A stretch of 34,278 nt of DNA from Nitrospinota bacterium (GCA_016200345.1 JACQEX010000015.1:1-34278); one strand, 5' to 3'; positions 17,631-26,512 are shown, counted from the stretch's first letter. Program-made: numbers and translations. The notes: a model not told the origin generated them from the sequence alone.

Positions 17631-17673
17631 ACTTTACAGCGCATCCGGTTTGCGGGCAAGCACTCTTTATCCA

Positions 17674-19281
17674 TTAAACTGGCGTCGAGTCCGGCAGGGC
17701 AAGGCCGACGCCGGACAGCGCCCCGGTGGATTTTCCGCCCGAGAGCGCCGGCACGCCGTTTACCCAAACGTAATCAATTCCCTCGGGATATACCAGCGGA
17801 TTTTCATAGGTGGATTTGTCCGCAAGCCTTTCCGGGTTAAACATCACGACGTCGGCGAAATATCCCTCTTTAAGCAGGCCGCGCATCGGTATGTCGAACC
17901 TCTCGCAGGCGGTGGTGGAAGTTTTCCGGACGGCCTCCTCCATCGTCACAAGTTTCTTTCTAAACACATAGTCGGAGAAAAAGCGCGGGAACGTCCCGAA
18001 CGTGCGCGGGTGCGGTTTGCCTATGCCAAGCGGGCCGGTTGCGGATCTCGCCCCGGCGTCGGATCCGATTATCACGTAGTCCTTCAGGATTATTCTGTCC
18101 ATGTTGCTCTCGCTCATGCAGAAATATATCGCCTCAACCTCGGTTTTTTCCTCCAACAGAAGGTCGAAGATAAAGTCCAGCGGGTTCTTGTTTGTAAGCG
18201 AGGCCCCCTTGGCTACCGTCACCCCCTCGAATCGGGCGTTTGCCTTTGTGGCCACCTGCGAGACCATGACCGTGTCCCAATATTCGGGCTCGGGGTGGTT
18301 TAGCAAAATTTCACCACTTAGTTTTTCGCGCATCCCCTTGTCCGCAAGCCTTTCCATCACCCCGTTGCGCCCCCCGTCAAACGCCCAGTCCGGCAACACC
18401 ACCTGAAGGCCGGTGTTGGAGGCGACGTACGGATACCGGTCGCATAAGACGTCCAGGCCTTCGTCCCTTGCCTTTTCGATAAGCTCGAAAACGCGATCCA
18501 GTTTTTTCCAGTTTTCCTTCCCTGCCGTCTTAAGGTGCGATATCTGGAGTTTCACGCCGGTGCGCCGGGTTATCTCCAGCACCTCCTCGATTGACTCCAC
18601 AAGCCTCGGCCCTTCGGAACGGATGTGGGTGGTGAATATTTTTCCGGCCTTTGCCACCTCGGAGACCACGTCGGTCATCTCGTCCAACGTGGCGAAACAG
18701 GCCGGCGGATAGACGAGGCCGACGCTCATTCCAGCCGCCCCCTGCGCCAAGTTTTGGCGGACGGCGTTTTTAACGTCCTCTTTTTTCCCCTCGTAAGGGA
18801 CGTCGCGCGAGCCCAAGACGGTCGCCCTCACCGTGTTGTATCCCACCAGCCCGGCGTAATTTACGGCGCTCCCATTTTTTTCAAACCGTTTCCAATATTG
18901 GGAAAAATCCGTCCAGTCCAAATCCAGACCGAACTGCGTTTTATACGCGTCGCGCCTTACGTCCAAAATTTCTCCGCCTATCGGGGCCGAGGAGTAGCCG
19001 CAATTTCCGCCCACCTCAGTGGTGACGCCCTGTCGAATTTTCCCGTCCGCAAGGGGGTCTATTAGAAGGTAGTAATCGGAGTGCGAGTGCGGATCCACAA
19101 ACCCGGGAAGGGTGTAGTAGCCGGTGCCGTCAACAACATGTTTTGCCTCGTATCCTGGGCGTTTGGGGTTGATTTCGCCGACGCGCGCGATTTTTCCGTC
19201 TTTTATCGCCAAATCGGTCTTGGCCGATTTGCCGTTTGGCAGTCCGAACAGGGTCGAGTTGGTTATTACGGCGTCGTACAT
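17674..19281 (-). CDS. N-acyl-D-amino-acid deacylase family amidohydrolase
   Basis: This 535-residue enzyme is of the D-aminoacylase branch of the amidohydrolase superfamily, which hydrolyses N-acyl-D-amino acids or related amides using Zn. It has a small N-terminal beta domain, then the metal motif DPHSHSD (63-69: His65, His67). Bridging Cys94 lies in GGNCGYSSAP, a hallmark of D-aminoacylases. Later come the His in TTHIRSEG, the His in ISHLK, and the catalytic-Asp region GSDAGARS, followed by the family segment HPRTFGTFPRFF. The C terminus returns to the beta domain (GYFADVVMFNPERLAD). It may recycle D-amino-acid-containing cell-wall material, in line with the lytic transglycosylase directly upstream (18-base gap). 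Substrate not proven. Confidence 0.87.
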   Translation of the reverse strand: MYDAVITNSTLFGLPNGKSAKTDLAIKDGKIARVGEINPKRPGYEAKHVVDGTGYYTLPGFVDPHSHSDYYLLIDPLADGKIRQGVTTEVGGNCGYSSAPIGGEILDVRRDAYKTQFGLDLDWTDFSQYWKRFEKNGSAVNYAGLVGYNTVRATVLGSRDVPYEGKKEDVKNAVRQNLAQGAAGMSVGLVYPPACFATLDEMTDVVSEVAKAGKIFTTHIRSEGPRLVESIEEVLEITRRTGVKLQISHLKTAGKENWKKLDRVFELIEKARDEGLDVLCDRYPYVASNTGLQVVLPDWAFDGGRNGVMERLADKGMREKLSGEILLNHPEPEYWDTVMVSQVATKANARFEGVTVAKGASLTNKNPLDFIFDLLLEEKTEVEAIYFCMSESNMDRIILKDYVIIGSDAGARSATGPLGIGKPHPRTFGTFPRFFSDYVFRKKLVTMEEAVRKTSTTACERFDIPMRGLLKEGYFADVVMFNPERLADKSTYENPLVYPEGIDYVWVNGVPALSGGKSTGALSGVGLALPDSTPV

Positions 19282-19299
19282 GTTGTCCTTTCTATGTTC

Positions 19300-21462
19300 C
19301 TAGTTGGCCCCGGGCGTCGGAGCACCGAACGATGAGTACGTTTTCCTGTAAATGAAATAATTACGCAAAACCTTTTTTATATAATCTTTCGTCTCCTGAT
19401 ATGGCACCTGTTCGACGAATATCTCCATGTTGTCGGTGGAAAAGCGTTTTTTAATCTTTTCCATAAACCTCGGCCCCGCGTTGTAAACGCCAAGCGCGAG
19501 CGGCACGGCCCCCTTTTCGCCTTTTATCAGTCCGGCCAGGTAGTTGACGCCGAGCTTGATGTTAATCTCCGGGGTTTTCAGGTTTTCCGTGGTTATCCCC
19601 CTCATCCCGAGTTTTTGCGCCGTAAGCTCCGCCGTGGGAAGGATTAACTGCATAAGCCCGTACGCGTTGGCGGAGGAGACCGCCTCGGCGTCGTATCTGC
19701 TCTCCTGTCGAATTATTGAAAGGGCCAAAAAGGGGTCTATCCCCGCGGCGTTTGATTCTTTTACAAGCGTTTCCCAGTTGGCCACGGGAAACATCATAAA
19801 CATGACGAAGGGAGACTGGTCGCTCGGCACGTCCTCCAGCCTTATCTGATCCAACAACCTCGACGAGCACGACAGGCAGTTTGCCTTGTGAAACTGCCAC
19901 GCAAGCCAGAGCATGCCGTTTTGACCGGCGGAAAGATTCTCGAGGAGCGACCTTGCCGTGTCCTCAAAGCCGACGGCTAGCCACGCCTTGGCGCTTTCAA
20001 ACAGCCACCTGTTTTTTTCGTCCAGCGCGGGGGGCTTCGCGTAAAGCTCCGCGAGCGTCTCCATCTTGGCGCGAACCGAGTCGGCAAGCCCGTTTTCCGC
20101 CGCCGCCGGCAGGTTGGGCTTTAGCATCGTGTCGGGGTCGCCCGTCAGCATGGTGTAGTATGAGATGGGATTTTTTGTCACGAGCGTTTTTTGGAACGCG
20201 TCGGCCTCTTTCCCCTGCGCCTTTAGCGAGTTTACGAGCCAGTAAAGCGCCATTGGCGCCATCCCGCCGTAGTTGTGGTTTTTATCGGCCAGTCGCCTGA
20301 AGGATTTTTCCGCCCCTGCGTAGTCGCCGGAAAGATAGGACGTCCAACCCGAGTGCCAGAGCGAGTCGTCCGTCACCTTGGAGGAGGGGAACAGCGACAG
20401 AATTTTATCGTAAAGCGCCACTGCCTCCGCCTTGTGCCCGGCGCCCTCCTCAATCCGCGCGAGTATGTAGCGGGACTGGGCGGCGTAGTCGTTCTTCGGG
20501 AATTCCTTCGATATTCGATTGCAAGTTTCCACCGTGTTTTTCAGGTCGTCGCGGTTCCAATATATTTTTGCAGTGCGGTAAAGGGCCTCCGGTTTTGTAA
20601 CGCCATTGCGGACGGCGGCGGATTTGTCGTAGAACTCTATGGCCTTGTCCGCCTTGCCAAGCCGTTCCTCGGCCTTGGCGAGGTTTAGGTAAAATTCCGC
20701 CCGTTCCGCCGGCTTTATCTGTAACGGCTTAATCTCGGCGGAGTATTCCACCGCCTCCTTTTGCATCTTGTTGGCAACCATCACCCCGAACCTTTTGAGC
20801 CTTTGGTCGTTTGTCTCGACGGGGAGTCGCTTTTTGCGGGATTTATTAATCTCGTTCAACTCCGCGCGGGCGCGCTCGGCAAAAGGTGACTGCGGATGCT
20901 CGTAATAAATTGTCAGGTAGGTCTGAATGGCGTCGTCCAATTTCCCGGCCGAGGCCTGGGTTTGGGCCAAAAGCCAATGTGCCTTGTCGTAATCTCCGTT
21001 TCTGGCCAAGAGGTCGTTTAGCATTCCAATGGCCTTTATCATCATCCCGGTTTTGGCAAACGCCTTGGCCCGCAAAAGTATCACGTCCTGCCGGACGGGG
21101 GAATAGGGGAACCGGTCCAGAAAACCGCCCGTGGTTTTTAGCATGGCTCCGTAGTCGGACTGGGCGTCGAGAATCAACATCAGTTGGTAGAGCGCGGAAT
21201 CGCCTATCAAAGAGTCCGCGCCCGCCTTTTCCAGCCAGAGTTTTGCCTCCTCATTTTTTCCTGAGCGGGCCAGAGAATATCCGGCGATGAAGTTAATCGC
21301 CGAACTTTTGCCGGGATATTGCTGGGGATCCAAATCCTTCGCAACCTGGGCCGCGCCGCCAAAGTCCTTCTTCTTTAACAGCCGTCTCGCGTCGTCAAGC
21401 GTTCCAGCCTGCGCCGAGGTCGCAAACAAAAGTACGGCAAGCGTGAGGAGAAAACGCCTCAC
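19300..21462 (-). CDS. Slt70-type lytic murein transglycosylase with TPR-like repeats
   Basis: This 720-residue periplasmic enzyme would cleave the MurNAc-GlcNAc glycosidic bond to leave 1,6-anhydro ends. A Sec signal peptide (1-19, MRRFLLTLAVLLFATSAQA) is followed by a long superhelical region of TPR-like helical pairs (about 20-550), then the SLT domain (about 568-690) with catalytic Glu587 (IIRQESRYD), YGLMQL at 601-606 and GVYNAGP at 658-664. The C-terminal tail QVPYQETKDYIKKVLRNYFIY is typical. Its start overlaps the miaA stop by 4 bases (ATGA). The next gene, an N-acyl-D-amino-acid deacylase-like enzyme, follows after 18 bases. Confidence 0.93.
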   Translation of the reverse strand: MRRFLLTLAVLLFATSAQAGTLDDARRLLKKKDFGGAAQVAKDLDPQQYPGKSSAINFIAGYSLARSGKNEEAKLWLEKAGADSLIGDSALYQLMLILDAQSDYGAMLKTTGGFLDRFPYSPVRQDVILLRAKAFAKTGMMIKAIGMLNDLLARNGDYDKAHWLLAQTQASAGKLDDAIQTYLTIYYEHPQSPFAERARAELNEINKSRKKRLPVETNDQRLKRFGVMVANKMQKEAVEYSAEIKPLQIKPAERAEFYLNLAKAEERLGKADKAIEFYDKSAAVRNGVTKPEALYRTAKIYWNRDDLKNTVETCNRISKEFPKNDYAAQSRYILARIEEGAGHKAEAVALYDKILSLFPSSKVTDDSLWHSGWTSYLSGDYAGAEKSFRRLADKNHNYGGMAPMALYWLVNSLKAQGKEADAFQKTLVTKNPISYYTMLTGDPDTMLKPNLPAAAENGLADSVRAKMETLAELYAKPPALDEKNRWLFESAKAWLAVGFEDTARSLLENLSAGQNGMLWLAWQFHKANCLSCSSRLLDQIRLEDVPSDQSPFVMFMMFPVANWETLVKESNAAGIDPFLALSIIRQESRYDAEAVSSANAYGLMQLILPTAELTAQKLGMRGITTENLKTPEINIKLGVNYLAGLIKGEKGAVPLALGVYNAGPRFMEKIKKRFSTDNMEIFVEQVPYQETKDYIKKVLRNYFIYRKTYSSFGAPTPGAN

Positions 21463-22340
21463 TTACATTCCTCTAGCTTATTTATAATTATATTCGCCGC
21501 CTTTTCGTCCGCCTCCAGCCGCACCGTGCCGTTTACGGCGTAGAACCACGTCATCTGCCTTTTTGCATAGTTTCTGGTCACTTTTTTAACCTCCTCGGTC
21601 AGCTTGTCGTACGAAAGTCGGCCCGAGAGGTGTTCAACAATCTGCCGGTAACCGACGCTTTTAAACGGCTTGCAATCGGGCGAAAACCCCGTCTCCAAAA
21701 TGGCCCGAGTCTCGTTTATCCATCCCGCAGAAAACATCTTGTCCACCCTTGCGCCTATTCTCTCATAAATAACGGTTTTGGAGGACGAGAGAACAAAATA
21801 TGTCGCGTTAAATTCCGACCCCTTTTTGACCGGCGCGGGTTGGGGTATGGACGCGTTTTCCACCCCGCGAAGAAGTCTGTACGTGTCGTTCGGGTGGATT
21901 TTCTCCGCCGCTAGTGGGTTTAAATTTTGCAATCTGGAAAAAAGCTCTTCGTTGGAAAGGGATGATAGCTCGGCCCTAAGGGCCTCGTCCGGCCTTGCGC
22001 CCCCCTTGAGGTCTTCAAGCACCGCCTTGATGTAAAGACCTGTGCCGCCGCATAGAATCGGCAGTTTGCCGCGCGACGCCACGTTTGCAATTGCGGATCT
22101 CGCAGAATGATTGTAGTCCCAAAGCGAGAACGGTTGGTTCGGGTCCAAAATGTCAATTAGGTGGTGAGGAACCGCTTTTCGCATCTCCGTCGTAGGTTTT
22201 GCCGAGCCTATGTCGAAATGGCGGTAAAGTTGAACGGAGTCGGCGTTTATAATCTCGCCGCCGACGGCGTTTGCAACCCGCATGGCGGCCGCGCTTTTTC
22301 CGGCGGCCGTCGGCCCCGCGATAACTACGAGTCTGGTCAA
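21459..22340 (-). CDS. miaA: tRNA dimethylallyltransferase MiaA
   Basis: This 293-residue enzyme transfers a dimethylallyl group from DMAPP to N6 of A37 in tRNAs that read UNN codons. It has P-loop GPTAAGKS (9-16), the catalytic region NADSVQLYR (Asp34), DIGSAKPT, then HHLIDI and WDYNHSARSAI. The substrate-loop segment LCGGTGLYIKAVL is present, as is the C-terminal KRQMTWFYAV characteristic of the family. Length is normal. The TGA overlaps the transglycosylase start, and the gene follows the CDGSH gene by 15 bases. The transglycosylase is thus translated in tandem with a tRNA-modifying enzyme, which is compact packing rather than a known functional pair. Confidence 0.97.
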   Translation of the reverse strand: MTRLVVIAGPTAAGKSAAAMRVANAVGGEIINADSVQLYRHFDIGSAKPTTEMRKAVPHHLIDILDPNQPFSLWDYNHSARSAIANVASRGKLPILCGGTGLYIKAVLEDLKGGARPDEALRAELSSLSNEELFSRLQNLNPLAAEKIHPNDTYRLLRGVENASIPQPAPVKKGSEFNATYFVLSSSKTVIYERIGARVDKMFSAGWINETRAILETGFSPDCKPFKSVGYRQIVEHLSGRLSYDKLTEEVKKVTRNYAKRQMTWFYAVNGTVRLEADEKAANIIINKLEECK

Positions 22341-22355
22341 ACTAAGGCAACGACC

Positions 22356-22610
22356 CTATTTCAAATCTGCGTGTGTGCCGTCGCAGAAAGGGGGAGTTTT
22401 GGTCTTTTTACAACCGCACCACGCCTTTGGGCCGTCTTCCTCGATGACCGCCAGTAACGCAACGTTTGGCCCGCCTTCGTACGGCGTTCCCTTGTGCTGT
22501 CCGTCGCAAAACGGCTGGTTTTTGGAAAGTCCGCATCCGCACCACGCGTACGTCCCAGCCTCCATGTTCAAAACATAAGGTCCCTTATTCGCCACTTTTG
22601 GTTCCGGCAT
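22356..22610 (-). CDS. dual CDGSH iron-sulfur protein
   Basis: This 84-residue protein has two CDGSH [2Fe-2S]-binding motifs, each supplying three Cys and one His. Site 1 is Cys24, Cys26, Cys35 and His39 (PFCDGQH, with Gln in place of the usual Ser/Ala/Thr). Site 2 is Cys65, Cys67, Cys76 and His80 (PFCDGTH). Such tandem proteins are soluble electron-transfer or Fe-S/redox-handling proteins of unclear exact role in bacteria. A GGAGGA ribosome site at 22614-22619 sits just upstream of the ATG. It is the first gene of the cluster that continues with miaA 15 bases later, so its promoter, in the 91-base gap before it, may drive all five genes. Confidence 0.92.
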   Translation of the reverse strand: MPEPKVANKGPYVLNMEAGTYAWCGCGLSKNQPFCDGQHKGTPYEGGPNVALLAVIEEDGPKAWCGCKKTKTPPFCDGTHADLK

Positions 22611-22701
22611 AAATCCTCCAAAAATAATGTCCTTTCCCGCCTATAGGGTAACACGGAATCGAAGCCTAATTATTGTAAAACCCAAGAAAAAAAAGTCCTT
22701 C

Positions 22702-24909
22702 TTACGATCGAAGGGCGTGGATTTCGGCGTTTGCGTAGCGCAAACGGCTTGCAAGCAACCTCGCAAGTCCGTCCAGCAGGTTCATCGAGGCCATCTTGTG
22801 CTCCACCGAGATTTCGTCAAAAACCATTCGCGAGAGCACGTAAATATCGGAATCGGCGTCGGAGACTGCGGTGGCCGATCTCGCGCTTCCGTCCAAGAAA
22901 GACATTTCGCCAAAAAAGGCCCCTCGACCGAATGTGGCGATGTGGTGGAGCTGGGTTCCCCCCAGGGGAAGAAGTATGCGAACCTCCCCCTTTCTAATTA
23001 AAAAAAGCTCGTCGCCCGTTTCGCCGCATTTAAAAATTTGCTCCCCGGATTTGTAGGATCGTTTTTCCATGCGCGACTCAAGAGCCGCCAGAGTCTCCTC
23101 CTTCCTCCCCTTGAAAAGCTCGAGCTCGTGCAGTTTAAGGCGTTTTTGCTCGGAATGTTGCACTATTGTCTCCGAAAGAATGCGGTCTTCCACCCATTGG
23201 ATTGCCTCGTCAAGGTCGTCGAACTCCAACGCCGCGCTCTCCGGCTTCACAAGGCCGACCTGGTCAAAAAATTGCTGGATGTCCTTCCCGCTGGGAAGGT
23301 CTTTGGGAATCTGGCTAAAAATTAGAAATCCCTTCTGCTCGGCGAGCCTGGTTTTTACCTGTTCGAGCATGTGGGTCGCGGTCACGTCCACGGTCTGGAC
23401 GCGCCGCATGTCCAAAATAACGTAGGTTCTTTTTTTTGCCTCCTCCTCGATGGCGGTAAAAAGTTGGTCCGTCGTGCCGAAAAAAAGGCTCCCCTGCAAT
23501 TCAAAAATCACCATTCGGTCTCCGTTGCGCTTTAATATTTCTGTCTCCTCCTGCAAACGAATGTGCCGGGACGACGTCTCGTTGCCGTATGTTTTGCTCC
23601 GCACGACGTTGCCGCCGATTTGCTCGCGGATGAACAAAGCCACGGCAAGCACCACGCCGGTTCCGGAGGCCGCGATGAGACTCACGGTAAGCGACACGAG
23701 CACGACAGAGGCAATCACCGCAAAATCGAGGATGGTGGAGCGCGATTTCAAAAAGGAGAGGGTATGCCGGTCAATCATACGAAAGCCGATTACAATTAAA
23801 ATGCCGGACAACGCCGATATGGGAACGCGGGCTATCAGGCCGCCGAGCAAAACAAACGCGACAAACGCCAAAATCCCCTCTATAACGCCGGAGAGTCTGC
23901 TTGCCGCTCCGCTGGTTGTGTTGACAAGCGAGGCGCCCATCGTTCCCGAGCCGGGAATTCCCCCTATGACCGCCGACGCAATGTTGCCGACGCCCTGGGC
24001 CACAAGCTCGCGGTTGGAGTCGTGCCTGGAACTGGTGAGCTCGTCCAACACGATGCAGGTTTTAAGCGTGTCAATCGAAAGCAAAATCGCAAGCGTCAGG
24101 GCGGGCATAAGCAAACCGGCGACTTCGGCGAATTGAAAATTACCGAAGGATTTCCATCTGCCTATTATGGCTTCCGCCAATCCGCCTTCCGCGCCGCCCA
24201 AGGGGCCGACCACAAGAGGGTTGCCACTTAGCGTCAATAAGGAACTGTCGGCCAATCCCAACATGAAATAGGCGATCATCCCCGAAAAGAGGGCAAGAAT
24301 GGGGGCGGGAACGACCTTGGTAATTTTACCGGCCCCAAGCATGACCGCCATCGTAACCACGCCAACCAAAATTCCCCTCCAATTCCACAAGTCAACGGAG
24401 GAAATAGACTGCCAGAAGTGGAAGCCCGCCGGCGCGCCCAAAAATTTTGGCGTTTGGCTTGCGATGATGTACAACCCCACGCCGCTTAAATAGCCGCTGA
24501 CAACGGGGTAGGGCATGTATTTTATCAACGTGCCCAGCCCTACAGAACCGAAGATGGTTTGGATGATTCCCGCCAGTAAACCGAGCAGGCCGAGCATGAG
24601 AAGGGCGGATTCTACGCCGTTGCCCTTGTGCAGGTATTCGATTGCGAAGGCCGCAAGAACCGCCGTCGCCGGAGCGCACGGCGCGGTGATTAGGCGTTTG
24701 GTTCCGCCAAGCGACGAGGCCAAAACGCCAAGCGCGAACGCCCCAAGAATTCCGGCGACGGCTCCGTGCGCGACGAAAGACCCCCCAAACGGCGTGTAAA
24801 TGGCCACGCCAAACGCGATGGCCGAGGGGAGGGCTATCAACATGGCCGTCAGGCCGCCCCAAAAATCCCCCGATATATTTTGGAGTCTCATTATCGGGCG
24901 GTTAATCAT
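22702..24909 (-). CDS. SulP-family anion transporter with STAS and cyclic-nucleotide-binding domains
   Basis: This 735-residue inner-membrane protein has a SulP/SLC26 membrane domain at about 15-430 (ALPSAIAFGVA, TKRLITAPCAPATAV, GGIPGSGTMGASLVNTTSGA). A STAS domain follows at about 462-575 (ELQGSLFFGTTDQL, then VILDMRRVQTVDVTATHML), and a Crp-type cyclic-nucleotide-binding domain at about 608-725. The nucleotide pocket keeps FFGEMSFLDGSARSAT, with Glu668 and Arg677 in the ribose- and phosphate-binding positions, so ligand binding looks possible. Substrates in the family include sulfate, bicarbonate and dicarboxylates; the one here is unknown. I start it at 24909 because that ATG overlaps the upstream gene's TGA (ATGA), follows a GCAGGA site and begins directly at the SulP N terminus; upstream in-frame codons lie inside the methyltransferase. 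Confidence 0.9.
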   Translation of the reverse strand: MINRPIMRLQNISGDFWGGLTAMLIALPSAIAFGVAIYTPFGGSFVAHGAVAGILGAFALGVLASSLGGTKRLITAPCAPATAVLAAFAIEYLHKGNGVESALLMLGLLGLLAGIIQTIFGSVGLGTLIKYMPYPVVSGYLSGVGLYIIASQTPKFLGAPAGFHFWQSISSVDLWNWRGILVGVVTMAVMLGAGKITKVVPAPILALFSGMIAYFMLGLADSSLLTLSGNPLVVGPLGGAEGGLAEAIIGRWKSFGNFQFAEVAGLLMPALTLAILLSIDTLKTCIVLDELTSSRHDSNRELVAQGVGNIASAVIGGIPGSGTMGASLVNTTSGAASRLSGVIEGILAFVAFVLLGGLIARVPISALSGILIVIGFRMIDRHTLSFLKSRSTILDFAVIASVVLVSLTVSLIAASGTGVVLAVALFIREQIGGNVVRSKTYGNETSSRHIRLQEETEILKRNGDRMVIFELQGSLFFGTTDQLFTAIEEEAKKRTYVILDMRRVQTVDVTATHMLEQVKTRLAEQKGFLIFSQIPKDLPSGKDIQQFFDQVGLVKPESAALEFDDLDEAIQWVEDRILSETIVQHSEQKRLKLHELELFKGRKEETLAALESRMEKRSYKSGEQIFKCGETGDELFLIRKGEVRILLPLGGTQLHHIATFGRGAFFGEMSFLDGSARSATAVSDADSDIYVLSRMVFDEISVEHKMASMNLLDGLARLLASRLRYANAEIHALRS

Positions 24910-25652
24910 GTCCTGCGGAGATGTTCGTTGCGGGAGAGGGTTTCCAAAATCGCAGCGTTTCCGGTAAGAACGACGCACCCCCTTTTCGCGCCCGTCTCGG
25001 TTGCCGAATGTTTTCTCGGGAAAAAGGAAACAAATCCAAGCGAGGAAAATATTTTGGAAAAATGTTTGTTGTTCAGCGTATTCTTCCACCCGTAATCGTC
25101 GTACCCGAATCCCTCGTCGCCCGGCACCTCGAAATCATCAATCATTACGACGCATTCCCCCCACTGTTTGGAAATGGTCTCCAACTCCTCCCTAAGGGGC
25201 AGGTCGTCCTTCCAATGCGCGTCCAGATAAATGAACGGCCTCTTGGGCTTTTCCGCGGATTCGCCAAGCCGTTTGAGGAAGTCACGCGAGTCGGAAAGCG
25301 ACAACCGCACGTTTTCCAAACTGGAGAGTCTTTTTTTCGACACAAGATGAAAACGCGCGTTATTTTCGGAGGAATACACGGGCAATTTTGTTTTTTCCGC
25401 CATGTGTCGGGTGGTGACCCCCAGGAACGTGCCGGTCTCGATTATCGCGTCAACCCCGCAATTATTTATGATGGAATAAAAAATATCCCTTCTTTGGCGC
25501 TGGCCGTTAAACGCGCGCGCCTCAATCTCGGCGGAACTAAGATCTTCCAGAAGGCCGATAAACGCCATTTCAAGATATTCCACGCGAGTGGCTAATTTTC
25601 TAAGCTTTCGCTTGTATATCGGGCTTATAAGCCATTCCCAAAACCGGTTCAT
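24906..25652 (-). CDS. class I SAM-dependent methyltransferase-like protein
   Basis: This 248-residue cytoplasmic protein has a basic, helical N terminus (1-50). A Rossmann-type methyltransferase fold follows: motif I AIIETGTFLGVTTRHMA (69-85), an acidic motif II area (PVYSSENNARF), the strand FIYLDAHWKDDLPLREEL (140-157) and VVMIDDFEVPGD (168-179). The DAHW and IDDF elements recall Methyltransf_24/O-methyltransferase-type families; the acceptor is not evident. Its stop codon overlaps the SulP transporter start by 4 bases, so translation is coupled. The functional link between the two is unknown. The start at 25652 is the first ATG; a G-rich stretch about 10 bases upstream may serve as ribosome site. 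Confidence 0.75.
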   Translation of the reverse strand: MNRFWEWLISPIYKRKLRKLATRVEYLEMAFIGLLEDLSSAEIEARAFNGQRQRRDIFYSIINNCGVDAIIETGTFLGVTTRHMAEKTKLPVYSSENNARFHLVSKKRLSSLENVRLSLSDSRDFLKRLGESAEKPKRPFIYLDAHWKDDLPLREELETISKQWGECVVMIDDFEVPGDEGFGYDDYGWKNTLNNKHFSKIFSSLGFVSFFPRKHSATETGAKRGCVVLTGNAAILETLSRNEHLRRT

Positions 25653-25770
25653 TATTAAAAGCCCCCCTGAGGATGTTTCAAAAACAGTTGCGGCGCCCCA
25701 AGCCCCATTACTATGGTCGAAACTATATCACGGTCAGTGTCTTCTCAAAAGGAGGAGCGAGGCGAATTTG

Positions 25771-25779
25771 TGGTATTAT
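25771..25779 (+). promoter_or_regulatory. possible extended -10 promoter element
   Basis: TGGTATTAT fits an extended -10 (TGnTATAAT with one mismatch) and lies 61 bases before the ATG of the LPP20-like lipoprotein. No good -35 hexamer is seen 17 bases upstream, which is tolerable for extended -10 promoters. Weak evidence. Confidence 0.25.
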
Positions 25780-25839
25780 TGTCTCCGATTTAAGAAGGCC
25801 GACGGCCAAAATTAACAACTTTTAAATTGGAGTACAACG

Positions 25840-26433
25840 ATGGGGTTCACAAAATACGGTTCTATCCTTTTGGCAATTATGCTTTTTGCGGGTTGCGCCT
25901 CGGCGCCGCCGCCCCCGCCCGCGCCGCCTAAAAAATATTGCGCCGACGGACGCGAGTTCCCCAAATGGGTCTTTATGGGAGGAGCCGCAATTCCTGAGGA
26001 CGCTGGAAAGGTTTTCTATGGCAAGGGTGAGGCGTCCAACATAAAAAATCATTCGTTGTTGGCCACGACCGCCGACAACCGGGCGATTGCTGAAATTGCG
26101 AAGACCTTCAAGGTCAACGTTCAGTCGCTTATGAGGGACTACATGGCCTCCACCTCCGCCGCGGACAAAGAGAGCTCCGAGCAACACGTGGAAAACGTCC
26201 AGAAAACCGTCGTAAACGAGTCGCTTAGCGGCGTCATGATTTCCGACAGGTGCGAGGACGAGACCAAGGGAATTTTCTATTCGCTCGCAAAGCTGGACGT
26301 TAACGCGTTTACCGGGGCGATAGAGAAGCACAAGGAGCTTGGCAAGAAGATGAGGGATTATGTGAAGGCCAACGCGGAGAGCGCGTTTGAGAAGCTCGAG
26401 AAGGAGACCGAAAAAACCGCCCCGAAAGAATAG
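25840..26433 (+). CDS. LPP20-like lipoprotein
   Basis: This 197-residue protein has a type II signal peptide ending in lipobox LFAGC (Cys19), followed by a Pro-rich linker (PPPPPAPP). The mature domain (about 35-175) contains GKGEASNIKN and TADNRAIAEIAKTF, typical of LPP20-type lipoproteins, where ADNRAxxEIA is the recognisable helix. An ISDRCEDETKGIFYSLAKLD strand-turn segment and a charged C-terminal helix (KHKELGKKMRDYV, ending EKTAPKE) follow. The family is widespread in Gram-negative envelopes with poorly defined roles. A GGAG site at 25829-25832 with 7-base spacing supports the start. It converges on the lipoprotein gene at 26513 across a hairpin. Confidence 0.82.
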   Translation: MGFTKYGSILLAIMLFAGCASAPPPPPAPPKKYCADGREFPKWVFMGGAAIPEDAGKVFYGKGEASNIKNHSLLATTADNRAIAEIAKTFKVNVQSLMRDYMASTSAADKESSEQHVENVQKTVVNESLSGVMISDRCEDETKGIFYSLAKLDVNAFTGAIEKHKELGKKMRDYVKANAESAFEKLEKETEKTAPKE

Positions 26434-26463
26434 GAATAAACAGGGCAATAAGGCTATATTCTT

Positions 26464-26503
26464 TTTATGGGAACCGGTCTCCGTCCGGGGTCGGTTCCAT
26501 AAA
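26464..26503. terminator. hairpin between convergent lipoprotein genes, probable bidirectional terminator
   Basis: The arm TTTATGG-(G)-AACCG (26464-26476) pairs with CGGTTCCATAAA (26492-26503), giving 12 bp with one bulged G and a 15-base GC-rich loop. The stem base is A/T-rich, but neither strand carries a clean T-run straight after it. Its position between two convergent stops fits a shared transcription end. Confidence 0.4.
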
Positions 26504-26512
26504 TTAAGCCGT

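Noticed and set aside
17631-17673. Possible c-di-AMP (ydaO) riboswitch before the kimA-like gene
   Set aside because: The gap is only 43 bases, far too short for that aptamer.
20886-21290. Plus-strand open frames opposite the Slt gene
   Set aside because: They are antisense shadows of the TPR region, Arg/Pro-rich, without ribosome sites.
24910-25089. In-frame N-terminal extension of the SulP transporter up to 25089
   Set aside because: The added 60 residues lie in another frame of the methyltransferase gene; the ATGA overlap and ribosome site at 24909 give the natural start.
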